From Bacteroidia bacterium (GTDB taxonomy: Bacteria > Bacteroidota > Bacteroidia > Bacteroidales > Azobacteroidaceae), in the NCBI GenBank assembly GCA_026000155.1, contig BNYG01000014.1, positions 1 to 52,145 of the forward strand: a DNA stretch of 52,145 bases, written 5' to 3'. Made by a program: the position numbers and the translations under genes. A model generated the notes under the pieces. The model ran no database searches, was not told the origin of the DNA, and saw nothing but the letters and a program-made list of their open reading frames with translations. Below are positions 24,831-33,612 of this stretch, in pieces. The first letter of the stretch is position 1. Each line of letters begins with the position of its first letter.

Positions 24831-26081
24831 TTACTTAAAAATTAATTCTTCTACTTCGCCGTAATTATCATAACTTGAAGTAATCACTTTTTCTCCCGGC
24901 TCCAAGCCTTCCAATACTTCGTAATGCAGCGGATTTTGTCTCCCAATCCGAATATTGCGGCGGACGGCTTTTTTCCCATCTTGCGTCAGCATAAATATCC
25001 ATTGCCCACCGGTATTTTGGTAGAAGGCGCCGCGCGGAATCAGCACTGCTTCCACCGGTTGACCCAATTGCAGATTGATGTAATACGTTTGTCCGGCGCG
25101 GATGTTGTCGGGACGTTCGCCTTGAAATATAAAGTCTGTTTTGAATTGTTTATCACGCACTTCGGGATATACTTTGCGGACAACCAAATCGTAAGTTTTA
25201 TCCTGACGTTCAAATGTTGCCGCTAAACCGTTTTTAACACGGTCAATGTAATGCTCGTCAATCAGGGCTTCAATCTTATAATCGGACAATACGCTGATTT
25301 GACCGATGCGGGCGCCACTGCCGATCGACTGACCGATTTCAACATCCAGCAATCCCAATTGTCCGTCCACCGGAGATTTTACATCGAGGTTATCGACCCG
25401 TTGGCGCACCAAAATCAAGTTCTTGCGGATGTTGTTCAAACTTTCTTCCATCTGTTCCACCTGAATACCGCGGAAAATAGAATCCTGCTTTTGGCGTTCG
25501 ATCACCAATTCCGAACCTTTCACTGCAAATTCGTAATCCTCTTTGGCTTGCAGGTATTCTTCCTTGGAAGTTAATTTTTCATTGTATAAATTTTTGTATT
25601 GTTCGTATTTCCGTTTTTTGCGTTCAATATCCAAATCCAATTGCAATTTTTCCTTGCGGAGATTCAAGCGTTCCTGTTCCATGGTGACTTGCGTGTTGCG
25701 CAAAAAGTTCTGTTTTTCAGCCAATTGCGCTTCACTGTCGAGAATGTTGAGGCTCAGCATCGGATTGGTCAGGCGGACGATTACTTCGCCTTGATGCACC
25801 ATTGAACCTTCTTCCACCACTTTTTCGGCGACCATTCCACCTTCAACGGCGCTCAACTGAATCGTATTAATCGGTTGTACCTGTCCGTTGACGCGGATGT
25901 AATCGTTAAATTCACCTTTGGCGACGTCTTGCATCATCACTTTATTTCTTTCCACATTGAATTTGGAACTGTGGTTTCCGAAAATCAACCAAGCCAATGC
26001 AATCAGTAAAACGGCTCCGCCAATAAGGTACGGAAGGTGTTTTTGCTGCAATCCTTTTTTCTTTTCTAAAATGATATCCAT
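24831..26081 (-). CDS. Membrane fusion protein (HlyD/MacA-like)
   Basis: A 416-residue periplasmic adaptor of a tripartite exporter. A single N-terminal anchor helix (about 18-38) precedes a biotinyl-lipoyl half motif (VNGQVQPINTIQLSAVEGG), a long alpha-helical hairpin (about 110-230, rich in Glu, Lys, Gln and Leu), the second lipoyl half (VKSPVDGQLGLLDVEIGQ), a beta-barrel region and a C-terminal membrane-proximal domain (EVLEGLEPGEKVITSSY). It would connect the inner-membrane permease(s) with the TolC-like protein encoded just upstream. A family-A palindrome separates the two genes. Confidence 0.92.
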   Translation of the reverse strand: MDIILEKKKGLQQKHLPYLIGGAVLLIALAWLIFGNHSSKFNVERNKVMMQDVAKGEFNDYIRVNGQVQPINTIQLSAVEGGMVAEKVVEEGSMVHQGEVIVRLTNPMLSLNILDSEAQLAEKQNFLRNTQVTMEQERLNLRKEKLQLDLDIERKKRKYEQYKNLYNEKLTSKEEYLQAKEDYEFAVKGSELVIERQKQDSIFRGIQVEQMEESLNNIRKNLILVRQRVDNLDVKSPVDGQLGLLDVEIGQSIGSGARIGQISVLSDYKIEALIDEHYIDRVKNGLAATFERQDKTYDLVVRKVYPEVRDKQFKTDFIFQGERPDNIRAGQTYYINLQLGQPVEAVLIPRGAFYQNTGGQWIFMLTQDGKKAVRRNIRIGRQNPLHYEVLEGLEPGEKVITSSYDNYGEVEELIFK

Positions 26082-26110
26082 GATATTTTGTTTTTATTGT
26101 TTCATTTCCT

Positions 26111-26228
26111 CTGTCATTGCGGGCTTGACCCGCAATCCCCTCCTAATCGTTAATCATTTTTGTTCGATTAAAAGTGGAATAGTGTTTAACGGTACTCATG
26201 GGATTGCGGTTCAAGCCCGCAATGACAG
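26111..26228. repeat. Family-A palindromic repeat, complete
   Basis: 29-bp arms (CTGTCATTGCGGGCTTGACC... at 26111-26139 and the inverse at 26200-26228, one mismatch) enclose a spacer with CGTTAA and GTGTTTAACGG boxes. It fills the gap between the TolC-like and membrane fusion genes in the same operon, starting 1 bp after the former's stop, so it would be transcribed and could adjust the expression ratio. Confidence 0.85.
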
Positions 26229-26229
26229 A

Positions 26230-27543
26230 TTACCATTCTCCTTTATAATATTGTAATAATTTGTATTTCAACTGATATTTCAAGTTTGTATAGATTTCTT
26301 CGATGCGTGATTGCAATAAGCGGTTGGAGCTAATGGATAAGTCGAGGGCATCAATCAAACCTTCTTCGTATTTCCTAAGATTGGTCTGGTGAGCGCTTTG
26401 CATGGCTGCCGTTCGTTTTTGGGCATGCCGGTATTCGTCCGATAAACCGTTGATATCGGCTACCGCTTGTTCGATTTCGCTGTAAATTTGGCGAAGTGTT
26501 TCTTCATGCTCGCTTCTTGCCATCACCAAGCGTTGTTTGCTTCTTTTCACTTCCGAAGAGCGGGAAAAGCCGTTAAATATGGGAATGGATAAGGAAACGC
26601 CCACGTAACTCCCTTGACGATTTTTCCATTGTTCCTGAAATGACATATACCCGCTTCCATTCATCAGGCGGGAAAATCCGGTGGAAATGCCGGCATCCAA
26701 CGATAAAGAGGGAAACAAACGGCCGCGTGTTATTTTGTATTGCATTTCGGTGGCAGACAAAGATTTATCGGCAACCAAGGCTTTCGGCAAAGTATTCAAT
26801 GCCTGTTGATAAACATCTAAGGCGCTTTCCGGTTCATTATCTGCTACAAGCGTTTTTTCATAATCGCTGACTTCTAAATTTTCTTCCACCGGTAAATTCA
26901 TTTTTTCTTTTAATTTGATAATTTCCAGATTATACAGATTGGTTTGTTTGGTCAATAAAAACCGGTCTTCGGCTTCTTTGGCTTGTATTTCATTCAAATC
27001 GGGTATGGATTTAAGACCCAATTCTTCCATCCGTTCAAACTTTTTCAGGTTGTTGATGCTTTCTTCCAATTGTTGTTGCGCCAATTCTACCGTTCCCTTG
27101 TAATACAGGACATTGAAGAAAGTTTCCATCACGTCGAACCTGATTTGGTCTTTGACTTCCTGCAATTCTTCTTTTCCTTTTAAGCGATTGATTTTCGCCA
27201 TTTTGGCACGGTATATTTGAGACAAACCATCAAACAAAGTCATGGAAGAATACAGTTCATAGCCGTTGGAAAACGTATTCGTACTGATGTAGGTATTGGT
27301 TTCAGGGTCCACCCCGCGACCAAAATTCAAATAAGCGTTTGTCCGTGCATTCAACGAAGGCAAAAAACCGCCGATTGCTTCCAAGCGGTCGAGTTTATAA
27401 ATTTCGTCTTGCGCCTCCTGCCGGGTGCGTTGCGGATTGTGTTGGATAGCGTATTGAATACATTCTTCCAATGTCCAGGTTTTTTCTTGCGAAAAAGCGA
27501 GTATAGGAAGCAGTACAACTAATAAAAGAATTTTTCGTTTCAT
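26230..27543 (-). CDS. TolC-like outer membrane efflux protein
   Basis: A 437-residue outer-membrane factor. A signal peptide (MKRKILLLVVLLPILAFSQ) is followed by two OEP repeats, each of long helices and barrel strands: WTLEECIQYAIQHNPQRTRQ opens the first and the second begins around residue 230. The GVSLSIPIFNGFSRSSEVKRS segment is the usual second barrel-and-helix motif. It is the first gene of the minus-strand operon and has its own promoter at 27582-27589; the export complex would combine it with the membrane fusion protein and FtsX-type permeases downstream. Confidence 0.92.
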   Translation of the reverse strand: MKRKILLLVVLLPILAFSQEKTWTLEECIQYAIQHNPQRTRQEAQDEIYKLDRLEAIGGFLPSLNARTNAYLNFGRGVDPETNTYISTNTFSNGYELYSSMTLFDGLSQIYRAKMAKINRLKGKEELQEVKDQIRFDVMETFFNVLYYKGTVELAQQQLEESINNLKKFERMEELGLKSIPDLNEIQAKEAEDRFLLTKQTNLYNLEIIKLKEKMNLPVEENLEVSDYEKTLVADNEPESALDVYQQALNTLPKALVADKSLSATEMQYKITRGRLFPSLSLDAGISTGFSRLMNGSGYMSFQEQWKNRQGSYVGVSLSIPIFNGFSRSSEVKRSKQRLVMARSEHEETLRQIYSEIEQAVADINGLSDEYRHAQKRTAAMQSAHQTNLRKYEEGLIDALDLSISSNRLLQSRIEEIYTNLKYQLKYKLLQYYKGEW

Positions 27544-27581
27544 AAAGCAAAATGTATGTTCGTTTCTATTATTAGTTGTAC

Positions 27582-27589
27582 CAAAGTTA
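27582..27589 (-). promoter_or_regulatory. Promoter -7 element of the exporter operon
   Basis: TAACTTTG on the minus strand, 38 bp before the TolC-like gene. It probably drives the whole operon down to 8406, apart from the internally promoted cassettes. Confidence 0.55.
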
Positions 27590-27699
27590 TGCCAAAATCG
27601 TAAGTTTTTGATTTATATTGTTTTAATTAAAATAGGGTAGGAGTGAACTGTAAAATATTTTTACAGTCGATGATAAATATTTTTACAATAAAATACCCT

Positions 27700-28509
27700 T
27701 TACAGCAGATTTTTATAATCCAGGTTATTTTTTTCAATATCCTTGAAATACCGGTAAGTCCCTACGCTCAATTCATCGCAAGCCGGTTCGTCACACACGA
27801 TGATTGCCTTCGGATGCAGTTGCAGGGCGGTGATTGTCCATTTCTGGCTGATAGCGCCTTCCACTCCCTGAGCCAACGCCTGTGCTTTATTATGCCCATT
27901 GACGATAATTAAGACTTCTTTTGCATACATGACTGTTCCGACTCCCACGGTCAAAGCAGTTTGCGGAACTTGATTGACATCATTGTCGAAGAAACGGGAA
28001 TTGAGGATAATCGTATCCGTTGTGAGGGTTTTAATTCTCGTGGCGGAATGAAGGGAAGAGCCCGGTTCGTTAAAAGCAATATGTCCGTCGGCGCCAACTC
28101 CTCCTATAAACAAATCAATACCGCCTGCGGCATGGATATCGGCTTCATACTGTTCACATTCGGCATTCAAATCGGGTGCATTTCCGTTCAGGATATGTAC
28201 ATTTTCCGGCCGGATATTGATATGGCTGAAAAAATTCTCCCACATGAAAGAATGGTAACTCTGCGGATGATTTTCCGGCAGTCCGACATATTCGTCCATA
28301 TTGAACGTAATAATATTTTCAAAAGAAATACTGCCGGCTTTATATAACTCAATCAATTCCTGATACATGCCCAAAGGGGAAGAACCGGTAGGTAATCCCA
28401 GAACAAAGGGTTTAGCCGGTGACGGATTTGCTTTTCTGATTTTGGAAGCGACATAGCAGGCCGCCCATTTGGAAAGGGCTGAATAATTTTCTTGAATGAT
28501 CAATCTCAT
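27700..28509 (-). CDS. nagB: Glucosamine-6-phosphate deaminase
   Basis: A 269-residue enzyme that converts glucosamine 6-phosphate to fructose 6-phosphate and ammonia, the entry of amino sugars into glycolysis. The diagnostic elements are present: GLPTGSSPLGMY phosphate loop (about 39-50), FNMDEYVGL with the catalytic Asp (about 71), GGVGADGHIAFNEPGSS with the catalytic His (about 143) and the Glu pair, and TVGVGTVMYAKEVLI. Full length. It is transcribed divergently from a ROK sugar kinase with 91 bp between the start codons, an arrangement that suits common control of amino-sugar use. Confidence 0.96.
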   Translation of the reverse strand: MRLIIQENYSALSKWAACYVASKIRKANPSPAKPFVLGLPTGSSPLGMYQELIELYKAGSISFENIITFNMDEYVGLPENHPQSYHSFMWENFFSHINIRPENVHILNGNAPDLNAECEQYEADIHAAGGIDLFIGGVGADGHIAFNEPGSSLHSATRIKTLTTDTIILNSRFFDNDVNQVPQTALTVGVGTVMYAKEVLIIVNGHNKAQALAQGVEGAISQKWTITALQLHPKAIIVCDEPACDELSVGTYRYFKDIEKNNLDYKNLL

Positions 28510-28551
28510 AGCATTTAATATAAATTAAGAATAACTATTTGTATAATTATG

Positions 28552-28559
28552 CAAAGCTA
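28552..28559 (-). promoter_or_regulatory. Promoter -7 element of nagB
   Basis: TAGCTTTG on the minus strand, 42 bp upstream of the nagB start and back to back with the kinase promoter. Confidence 0.55.
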
Positions 28560-28573
28560 TAAATTTTTTTGAA

Positions 28574-28581
28574 TATTTTTG
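28574..28581 (+). promoter_or_regulatory. Promoter -7 element of the ROK kinase gene
   Basis: TATTTTTG, followed by an AT-rich segment, 19 bp before the kinase start. Only 14 bp separate it from the opposed nagB element. Confidence 0.45.
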
Positions 28582-28600
28582 TACATTATTAATCTATAAA

Positions 28601-29572
28601 ATGAAAAACATGGATGTACAGTATGTGATTGGAGTAGATATGGGAGGAACCAATACCGTGATCGGAATGGTGGATGCAAGAGGTAATATTCTATGTCGCA
28701 GCCAGGTATCTACTACAGATTATTCTACCGGTGCTGAATATGCGGAAGCATTGGGAAGTGCGATTAATGATTTAATCGAACAAAATGACTTGAAAGACAA
28801 AATTAAGGGAATCGGCATGGGCGCTCCCAATGGAAATATGAACGACGGCACGATTGAGAAAGCAGCAAATATTCCCTGGGCTAAAACGGTGAATGTTCCC
28901 ATTGCTGCTTTAGTGACGAAAAAAACCGGATTGCCTTGCCGGTTGACGAACGATGCCAATGCGGCTGCTTTGGGCGAAATGGCGTATGGTTCGGCCAAAG
29001 GATTGAAAGATTTTATTGTCATCACTTTAGGTACCGGTCTGGGCAGCGGAATCGTTGCCGGTGGCCAGTTGATTGTGGGACACGATGGCTTTGCCGGCGA
29101 ATTGGGGCACTCGATTATGGTTCGCCAAAACGGACGCCTTTGCGGTTGTGGTCGCACGGGCTGCTTGGAAACCTACGCTTCGGCAACCGGTGTTGCCCGG
29201 ACGGCGCGTGAATTTTTGGAATTATATCCGGAAAAAAAATCCGTATTACGGGAAATTGCCTATCCTCCGATTACTTCCAAAGATGTGTTTGAAGCGGCAA
29301 AAGCAGGGGACGAGTTGGCGCTCCGGATTTTTGAGTTTACAGGTAAGATATTAGGCGCTGCCTTTTGCGATTTTATCACTTTCTCCAGTCCGCAAGCCAT
29401 TATTCTTTTTGGCGGTTTGGCGCATGCCGGCGAATTTTTGCTGGAACCTATCCGGAAAGAAATGGAAAATCAGATTTTAAATATTTACCAGGGAAAAACG
29501 AAAATTCTAATTTCCCAATTGAATGATGCAGAAGCGGCTATTTTGGGCGCCAGTGCATTGGCATGGGAATGA
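28601..29572 (+). CDS. ROK-family sugar kinase (glucokinase or N-acetylglucosamine/mannosamine kinase)
   Basis: A 323-residue cytoplasmic kinase of the ROK family. The ATP-binding phosphate-1 loop is GVDMGGTNTVIG (about 11-22), the catalytic base is the Asp in LTNDANAAALGE (about 107), the phosphate-2 motif is TLGTGLGSGIVAGG, and the zinc-binding element is HSIMV...CGCGRTGCLETYAS with His and three Cys. The C-terminal part IILFGGLAHAG completes the adenosine site. The divergent nagB gene favours an amino-sugar substrate, but glucokinase cannot be excluded by sequence alone. Confidence 0.88.
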   Translation: MKNMDVQYVIGVDMGGTNTVIGMVDARGNILCRSQVSTTDYSTGAEYAEALGSAINDLIEQNDLKDKIKGIGMGAPNGNMNDGTIEKAANIPWAKTVNVPIAALVTKKTGLPCRLTNDANAAALGEMAYGSAKGLKDFIVITLGTGLGSGIVAGGQLIVGHDGFAGELGHSIMVRQNGRLCGCGRTGCLETYASATGVARTAREFLELYPEKKSVLREIAYPPITSKDVFEAAKAGDELALRIFEFTGKILGAAFCDFITFSSPQAIILFGGLAHAGEFLLEPIRKEMENQILNIYQGKTKILISQLNDAEAAILGASALAWE

Positions 29573-29575
29573 AAG

Positions 29576-29609
29576 CAATTGACAATTGACAATTAATAAT
29601 TAACAATTG
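29576..29609. repeat. CAATTGA-type short repeat before the sirtuin gene
   Basis: Three CAATTGA/CAATTA units, then AATTAACAATTG: partly tandem, partly palindromic. It fills the 40-bp gap between the kinase and the sirtuin. Confidence 0.6.
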
Positions 29610-29612
29610 AAA

Positions 29613-30287
29613 ATGAAACACATAGCAGTTTTAACCGGCGCCGGAATGAGCGCCGAAAGTGGAATCAGTACTTTCCGCGATTCGAATGGTTTGTGGGAAA
29701 AATACGATGTGTCGCGAGTGGCCAGTATTGAAGGTTGGTATGCCGATCCGGATTTGATATTGCAATTTTATAACGACCGGCGGGCGCAATTAGACACGGT
29801 CGAACCGAATGAAGGGCATAAAATTATCGCCGGTTTGGAATCGGATTTTAAAGTTTCGGTCATCACGCAAAATGTGGATAACCTGCATGAACGCGCGGGA
29901 AGTTCCAACGTCATTCATTTGCACGGAGAATTGACCAAAGCCTGCAACGAGAGCAAAACGCAGGTGTATGAAATCGGAACCAAGCCCATTCATCCGGGCG
30001 ATAAAGCTGAAGACGGTTCACGGCTTCGTCCTTTTATCGTGTGGTTTGGGGAAGCAGTGCCCTTGATTAACAAGGCGGCGGAAATTGTTTCGGAAGCGGA
30101 TATAATCATTATTGTCGGCACTTCGATGCAAGTGTATCCGGCAGCGGGACTGATTCATTATGCCAAGCGGGGAGTACCCATTTTTTTGATTGACCCGGCA
30201 GAAGTCAATGTTCCGTCGGATGTGGAAGTGATTAAGGAAAAAGCAAGTAAAGGATTGGCTTTATTAAAAGAAAAACTTGCCAAATGA
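29613..30287 (+). CDS. cobB: NAD-dependent protein deacylase (sirtuin), without zinc cysteines
   Basis: A 224-residue class III-type sirtuin that removes acyl groups from lysines using NAD. Seen motifs: GAGMSAESGISTFRD (about 9-23), ITQNVDNLHERAGS (about 89-102), catalytic His in VIHLHGEL (about 108), IVWFGEAVP and VGTSMQVYPAAGL. I use ATG 29613, not the TTG two codons upstream. The zinc-binding tetrad of typical sirtuins is missing: the region after HGEL contains one Cys only. Several Bacteroidetes sirtuins that I know of look the same, so it may still be active. It overlaps the following lipoprotein gene by 4 bp. Confidence 0.9.
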   Translation: MKHIAVLTGAGMSAESGISTFRDSNGLWEKYDVSRVASIEGWYADPDLILQFYNDRRAQLDTVEPNEGHKIIAGLESDFKVSVITQNVDNLHERAGSSNVIHLHGELTKACNESKTQVYEIGTKPIHPGDKAEDGSRLRPFIVWFGEAVPLINKAAEIVSEADIIIIVGTSMQVYPAAGLIHYAKRGVPIFLIDPAEVNVPSDVEVIKEKASKGLALLKEKLAK

Positions 30288-30889
30288 AACAGTATAATTA
30301 TTTTCTGTTTATTTTTATAGTCTTATTTTTTTCCTGTTCAAATGCATTTGAAAAGAAAGTGGAAACATCCGTCCATAAACAATTGGAACAATTTCCTGAA
30401 TCCCGTTTGCAAGATTTGTACAAAAATTTCTTTCAAGACCGCTTTGGTCCGGGGCATTTGATACCAGATTCGACGATGGCAGGTAATTATTTGCGGGAAG
30501 AATTAGCTTCCTATTCAGGCGCATACCTCCCATTGATAGAAGAAACCGGTTGGGAAGGAAACTTTGTCCGTATAAGTACGGACGTGGTGAAAACCGGAAT
30601 GCTTTCCTATTCCGCTTATTTGGAAGCCTTTATCGAAAGCGCCAATACCACGCCCGAAACACCCATTGAAGCCTGGAAAACGGAATGGAACAAAATCCTT
30701 TCCGTCATTGATAAAATGAACTTGAATTTGCCGGATTATGAGGCAGATAAAGCCAAAATCCAGGAATTAATAAATTCCGGAAAATACGCGATGCATCACA
30801 GCGAAGCGTTTGAAAAAGCCTACGAACCGCATTACCGGATTATTAAGAAAAGTATTTACGAAGAACAGATAATACCAAATTTAAAATGA
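30284..30889 (+). CDS. Conserved lipoprotein of unknown function
   Basis: A 201-residue lipoprotein with an N-terminal signal and lipobox (IVLFFSCSNAF, Cys about 19). The body is hydrophilic and mostly helical; RFGPGHLIPDS and MHHSEAFEKAYEPHYRII are conspicuous and look conserved, but I cannot assign a function. Start ATG overlaps the sirtuin stop (ATGA), so the two are translated together; nothing else connects a lipoprotein with a cytoplasmic deacylase. It ends 10 bp before a family-A palindrome that separates it from the convergent ilvC. Confidence 0.75.
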   Translation: MKQYNYFLFIFIVLFFSCSNAFEKKVETSVHKQLEQFPESRLQDLYKNFFQDRFGPGHLIPDSTMAGNYLREELASYSGAYLPLIEETGWEGNFVRISTDVVKTGMLSYSAYLEAFIESANTTPETPIEAWKTEWNKILSVIDKMNLNLPDYEADKAKIQELINSGKYAMHHSEAFEKAYEPHYRIIKKSIYEEQIIPNLK

Positions 30890-30899
30890 GGCAGATAGT

Positions 30900-30992
30900 C
30901 TGTCATTGCGGGCTTGACCCGCAATCCCATGATGTTCGTTAATAAGTGTTTAACGGAATTCATGAGATTGCGGGTCAAGCCTGCAATGACAG
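30900..30992. repeat. Family-A palindromic repeat between convergent genes
   Basis: Arms CTGTCATTGCGGGCTTGACC... and its inverse, one or two mismatches, around a 35-bp spacer holding GTTCGTTAAT and GTGTTTAACGG. It fills the whole 110-bp gap between the lipoprotein gene and ilvC and could serve as a bidirectional terminator. Confidence 0.85.
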
Positions 30993-30999
30993 AAAGTTT

Positions 31000-32046
31000 T
31001 TAATTATTCTCCGGTCGCAATTTCCGCACCACAGCTCCCGTCCGCCACATTTCGCTTTCGCGCAATGCCTTCAGCTCGGCTTCCAATCCTTCGCGGTAAT
31101 CCGGTTTGGAATTGGTGTCAATCGAGCGTTGGGCTTCGTTGCCGTTCGCTACTTCGCTGTACAATTTAGCAAAAACCGGTTTGGAGGCATCGTGAAACGG
31201 TACCATCCAATCCAAAGCGCCGCGTTGAGCGGTGGTGGAACAGTTGGCATACATCCAGTCCATTCCTCTTTCGGCAAATAAAGGCATCAACGATTGCGTC
31301 AATTCCTCTACTGTTTCGTTGAAAGCTTCCGAAGGTGTGTGACCGTTTTCGCGTAATACTTCGTATTGAGCCAGTAAAATTCCTTGGATAGCACCCATTA
31401 ACGTTCCGCGTTCGCCGGTTAAATCGGAAAATACTTCACGTTTGAAATCGGTTTCAAACAAATATCCCGAACCTACACCGATACCCAAGGCAATCGTCCT
31501 TTCTCTTGCTTTTCCGGTAGCATCCTGGAAAATGGCGAAACTGGAATTCAATCCTCGGCCTTCCAAAAACATCCGGCGTAAAGATGTGCCCGAACCTTTC
31601 GGAGCCACCAAAATCACATCCACATCGGCGGGAGGAATAATTCCGGTCCGTTCTTTGTAAGTGATGCCGAAACCGTGTGAGAAATACAAGGCTTTTCCGG
31701 CTGTCAAATAGGGTTTGATACGCGGCCACACTTCGATTTGTGCGGCATCCGAAAGCAAATATTGGATGATAGTTCCTTTTTGGGCTGCTTCTTCAATGTC
31801 GAAAAGCGTTTCACCCGGCACCCAACCGTCAGCAACGGCCTTGTCCCAGGTTTTGCCGCCTTTGCGTTGTCCGACAATGACATTAAAACCGTTGTCCCGT
31901 AAGTTCAACGATTGTCCGGGACCTTGTACGCCATAACCAATCACTGCGATGGTTTCGTCTTTCAAAAATTCCCGCGCTTTTTCCAACGGAAATTCTTCGC
32001 GGGTAACGACTTGTTCGTCCACTCCGCCAAAATTCATTATTGCCAT
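31000..32046 (-). CDS. ilvC: Ketol-acid reductoisomerase
   Basis: A 348-residue enzyme that rearranges and reduces acetolactate or acetohydroxybutyrate with NAD(P)H and magnesium, the second common step of valine/isoleucine/leucine synthesis. The dinucleotide loop is GYGVQGPGQSLNLRDNG (about 37-53), followed by the cofactor-choosing segment VGQRKGGKTW. The knotted C-terminal domain has FSDLTGERGTLMGAIQG (metal-binding Asp/Glu), the NETVEELTQSLMP helix and STTAQRGALDW. It is the last gene of the ilv/pdx group, 12 bp after pdxT. The start ATG is followed by a second in-frame ATG at codon 4. Confidence 0.95.
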   Translation of the reverse strand: MAIMNFGGVDEQVVTREEFPLEKAREFLKDETIAVIGYGVQGPGQSLNLRDNGFNVIVGQRKGGKTWDKAVADGWVPGETLFDIEEAAQKGTIIQYLLSDAAQIEVWPRIKPYLTAGKALYFSHGFGITYKERTGIIPPADVDVILVAPKGSGTSLRRMFLEGRGLNSSFAIFQDATGKARERTIALGIGVGSGYLFETDFKREVFSDLTGERGTLMGAIQGILLAQYEVLRENGHTPSEAFNETVEELTQSLMPLFAERGMDWMYANCSTTAQRGALDWMVPFHDASKPVFAKLYSEVANGNEAQRSIDTNSKPDYREGLEAELKALRESEMWRTGAVVRKLRPENN

Positions 32047-32058
32047 GTTTTTATTTAA

Positions 32059-32676
32059 TTAAATTAATATTTGTTCTTGGGATTGCGGGTCAAGCCCGCA
32101 ATGACAGACACTCTGTATAAAATACCGATGCACCCGGTTATCCGAAGTCAATTCCGGATGATAGGAGGTGACCAATACATTCTTTTCCCGGGCAGCGACA
32201 ATATGTTCATCCACAACGGATAAGATTTCTACGTTCGGGCCGGTCGATTCAATATAGGGCGCACGTATAAATGTCATTGGAATAATGCCTATCCCTTTAA
32301 ATTCCGCTTCCGTAAAAAAACTTCCCAATTGCCGTCCGTAAGCATTGCGTTTAACGGTAATGTCAATGGCTCCGAAACAGGCATTGGATTTTCCTTCAAT
32401 TTGCTTCGCCAATAAAATCATCCCGGCGCAAGTTCCGAATACCGGCAAACCTTGTTCAATCTTTTCTTTCAAATCGTCGTACATATCCAAGTCTTTCAAT
32501 AACTTACCGATAACGGTGCTTTCGCCTCCGGGAATAATCAGTCCGTCCATTTCCTGGGATAAATCTGCTTTCTTCCGGATTTCAAAAGTATCTACCTGTA
32601 ACGATTGCAGGATATGAATATGTTCTATGAATCCGCCTTGTAAGGCTAAGACGCCTATTTTCAATATTTTGCTCAA
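32059..32676 (-). CDS. pdxT: Pyridoxal 5'-phosphate synthase, glutaminase subunit
   Basis: A 205-residue class I glutamine amidotransferase that supplies ammonia to PdxS. The catalytic Cys is in VFGTCAGMILLAKQ (about 79), the His/Glu pair in SYHPELTSD (about 170-172), and GGESTVIGKLL forms the oxyanion region. No ATG is available: translation starts at TTG 32676 or, more like other family members (MKIGVLALQGGF), at TTG 32664. The usual protein ends near RVHRYF; here it runs on for about 18 residues (SVCHCGLDPQS...), which are translated from a family-A repeat inserted at the 3' end. Confidence 0.93.
   Translation of the reverse strand: MSKILKIGVLALQGGFIEHIHILQSLQVDTFEIRKKADLSQEMDGLIIPGGESTVIGKLLKDLDMYDDLKEKIEQGLPVFGTCAGMILLAKQIEGKSNACFGAIDITVKRNAYGRQLGSFFTEAEFKGIGIIPMTFIRAPYIESTGPNVEILSVVDEHIVAAREKNVLVTSYHPELTSDNRVHRYFIQSVCHCGLDPQSQEQILI
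32079..32107. repeat. Family-A half repeat inside the 3' end of pdxT
   Basis: GGGATTGCGGGTCAAGCCCG and following bases match the right arm of the full elements. Read on the minus strand in the pdxT frame it gives CHCGLDPQS. Confidence 0.85.
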
Positions 32677-32677
32677 T

Positions 32678-33553
32678 TTAGATTCCTCTTTCAGCCATTA
32701 ATAATTGGATTTCACTTTCGTTGATCCCGATCATCGCTTCGCCCAAATCAGCAGAAATTTCCGCCAGAATTTTCGGATCGTTGTAATTGGTCACCGCTTT
32801 CACAATCGCTTGCGCCCTTTTAGCCGGATTTCCCGATTTGAAAATTCCCGAACCGACAAATACGCCTTCGGCTCCCAATTGCATCATTAAAGCGGCATCG
32901 GCAGGCGTGGCTACTCCTCCGGCGGCAAAATTTACTACCGGCAACTTTCCGTTTTCGTGCACGTATTTCAATAAATCGAAAGGGACTTGCATTTCTTTGG
33001 CTGCATAATACAATTCATCTTCTTTCAGGCTCTGTATCCGCCGGATTTCAGACAACATGGCTCGTATATGCCTAACAGCCTGAATCACATCTCCTGTTCC
33101 GGGTTCTCCTTTCGTCCGGATCATGGATGCGCCTTCTTCAATTCTTCGTAAGGCTTCGCCCAGATTTTTGGCGCCGCAAACAAAAGGAATTTTGAATTTC
33201 GTTTTATCGACATGAAATTTATCGTCGGCGGGCGACAATACTTCGCTCTCGTCAATATAATCAATTTCCAAAGCTTCCAAAATCTGCGCTTCCACAAAAT
33301 GCCCAATCCGGACTTTTGCCATGACAGGAATACTTACGGCCGCCTGAATTCCTTTAATCATTTTCGGGTCGCTCATCCGCGAAACCCCTCCGGCAGCCCG
33401 TATATCGGCAGGAATCCGTTCCAATGCCATGACTGCCGCCGCGCCGGCTTCTTCTGCAATTCGCGCTTGTTCCGGCGTAGAAACATCCATTATTACGCCG
33501 CCTTTTAACATTTGAGCTAAATTTTTATTCAGCTCGTATCTTTCTGTACTCAT
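32678..33553 (-). CDS. pdxS: Pyridoxal 5'-phosphate synthase, lyase subunit
   Basis: A 291-residue (beta/alpha)8 enzyme that builds pyridoxal phosphate from ribose 5-phosphate, glyceraldehyde 3-phosphate and ammonia. The two lysines used for covalent intermediates are visible in [10 protein letters not shown] (about 81) and [12 protein letters not shown] (about 147), and the phosphate site in [31 protein letters not shown] as two parts. It has its own promoter (33593-33600). PdxT follows after 1 bp, and ilvC after that, so B6 synthesis is embedded in the branched-chain amino acid cluster. Confidence 0.96.
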   Translation of the reverse strand: MSTERYELNKNLAQMLKGGVIMDVSTPEQARIAEEAGAAAVMALERIPADIRAAGGVSRMSDPKMIKGIQAAVSIPVMAKVRIGHFVEAQILEALEIDYIDESEVLSPADDKFHVDKTKFKIPFVCGAKNLGEALRRIEEGASMIRTKGEPGTGDVIQAVRHIRAMLSEIRRIQSLKEDELYYAAKEMQVPFDLLKYVHENGKLPVVNFAAGGVATPADAALMMQLGAEGVFVGSGIFKSGNPAKRAQAIVKAVTNYNDPKILAEISADLGEAMIGINESEIQLLMAERGI

Positions 33554-33592
33554 GTTTTTATTTTTTTTTAATTCAATTTACAAAATAATTTG

Positions 33593-33600
33593 CAAAGGTA
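33593..33600 (-). promoter_or_regulatory. Promoter -7 element of pdxS-pdxT(-ilvC)
   Basis: TACCTTTG followed by CA on the minus strand, 40 bp before pdxS. It is arranged back to back with the plus-strand element at 33613-33620. Confidence 0.6.
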
Positions 33601-33612
33601 ATCTTTTCTTTT

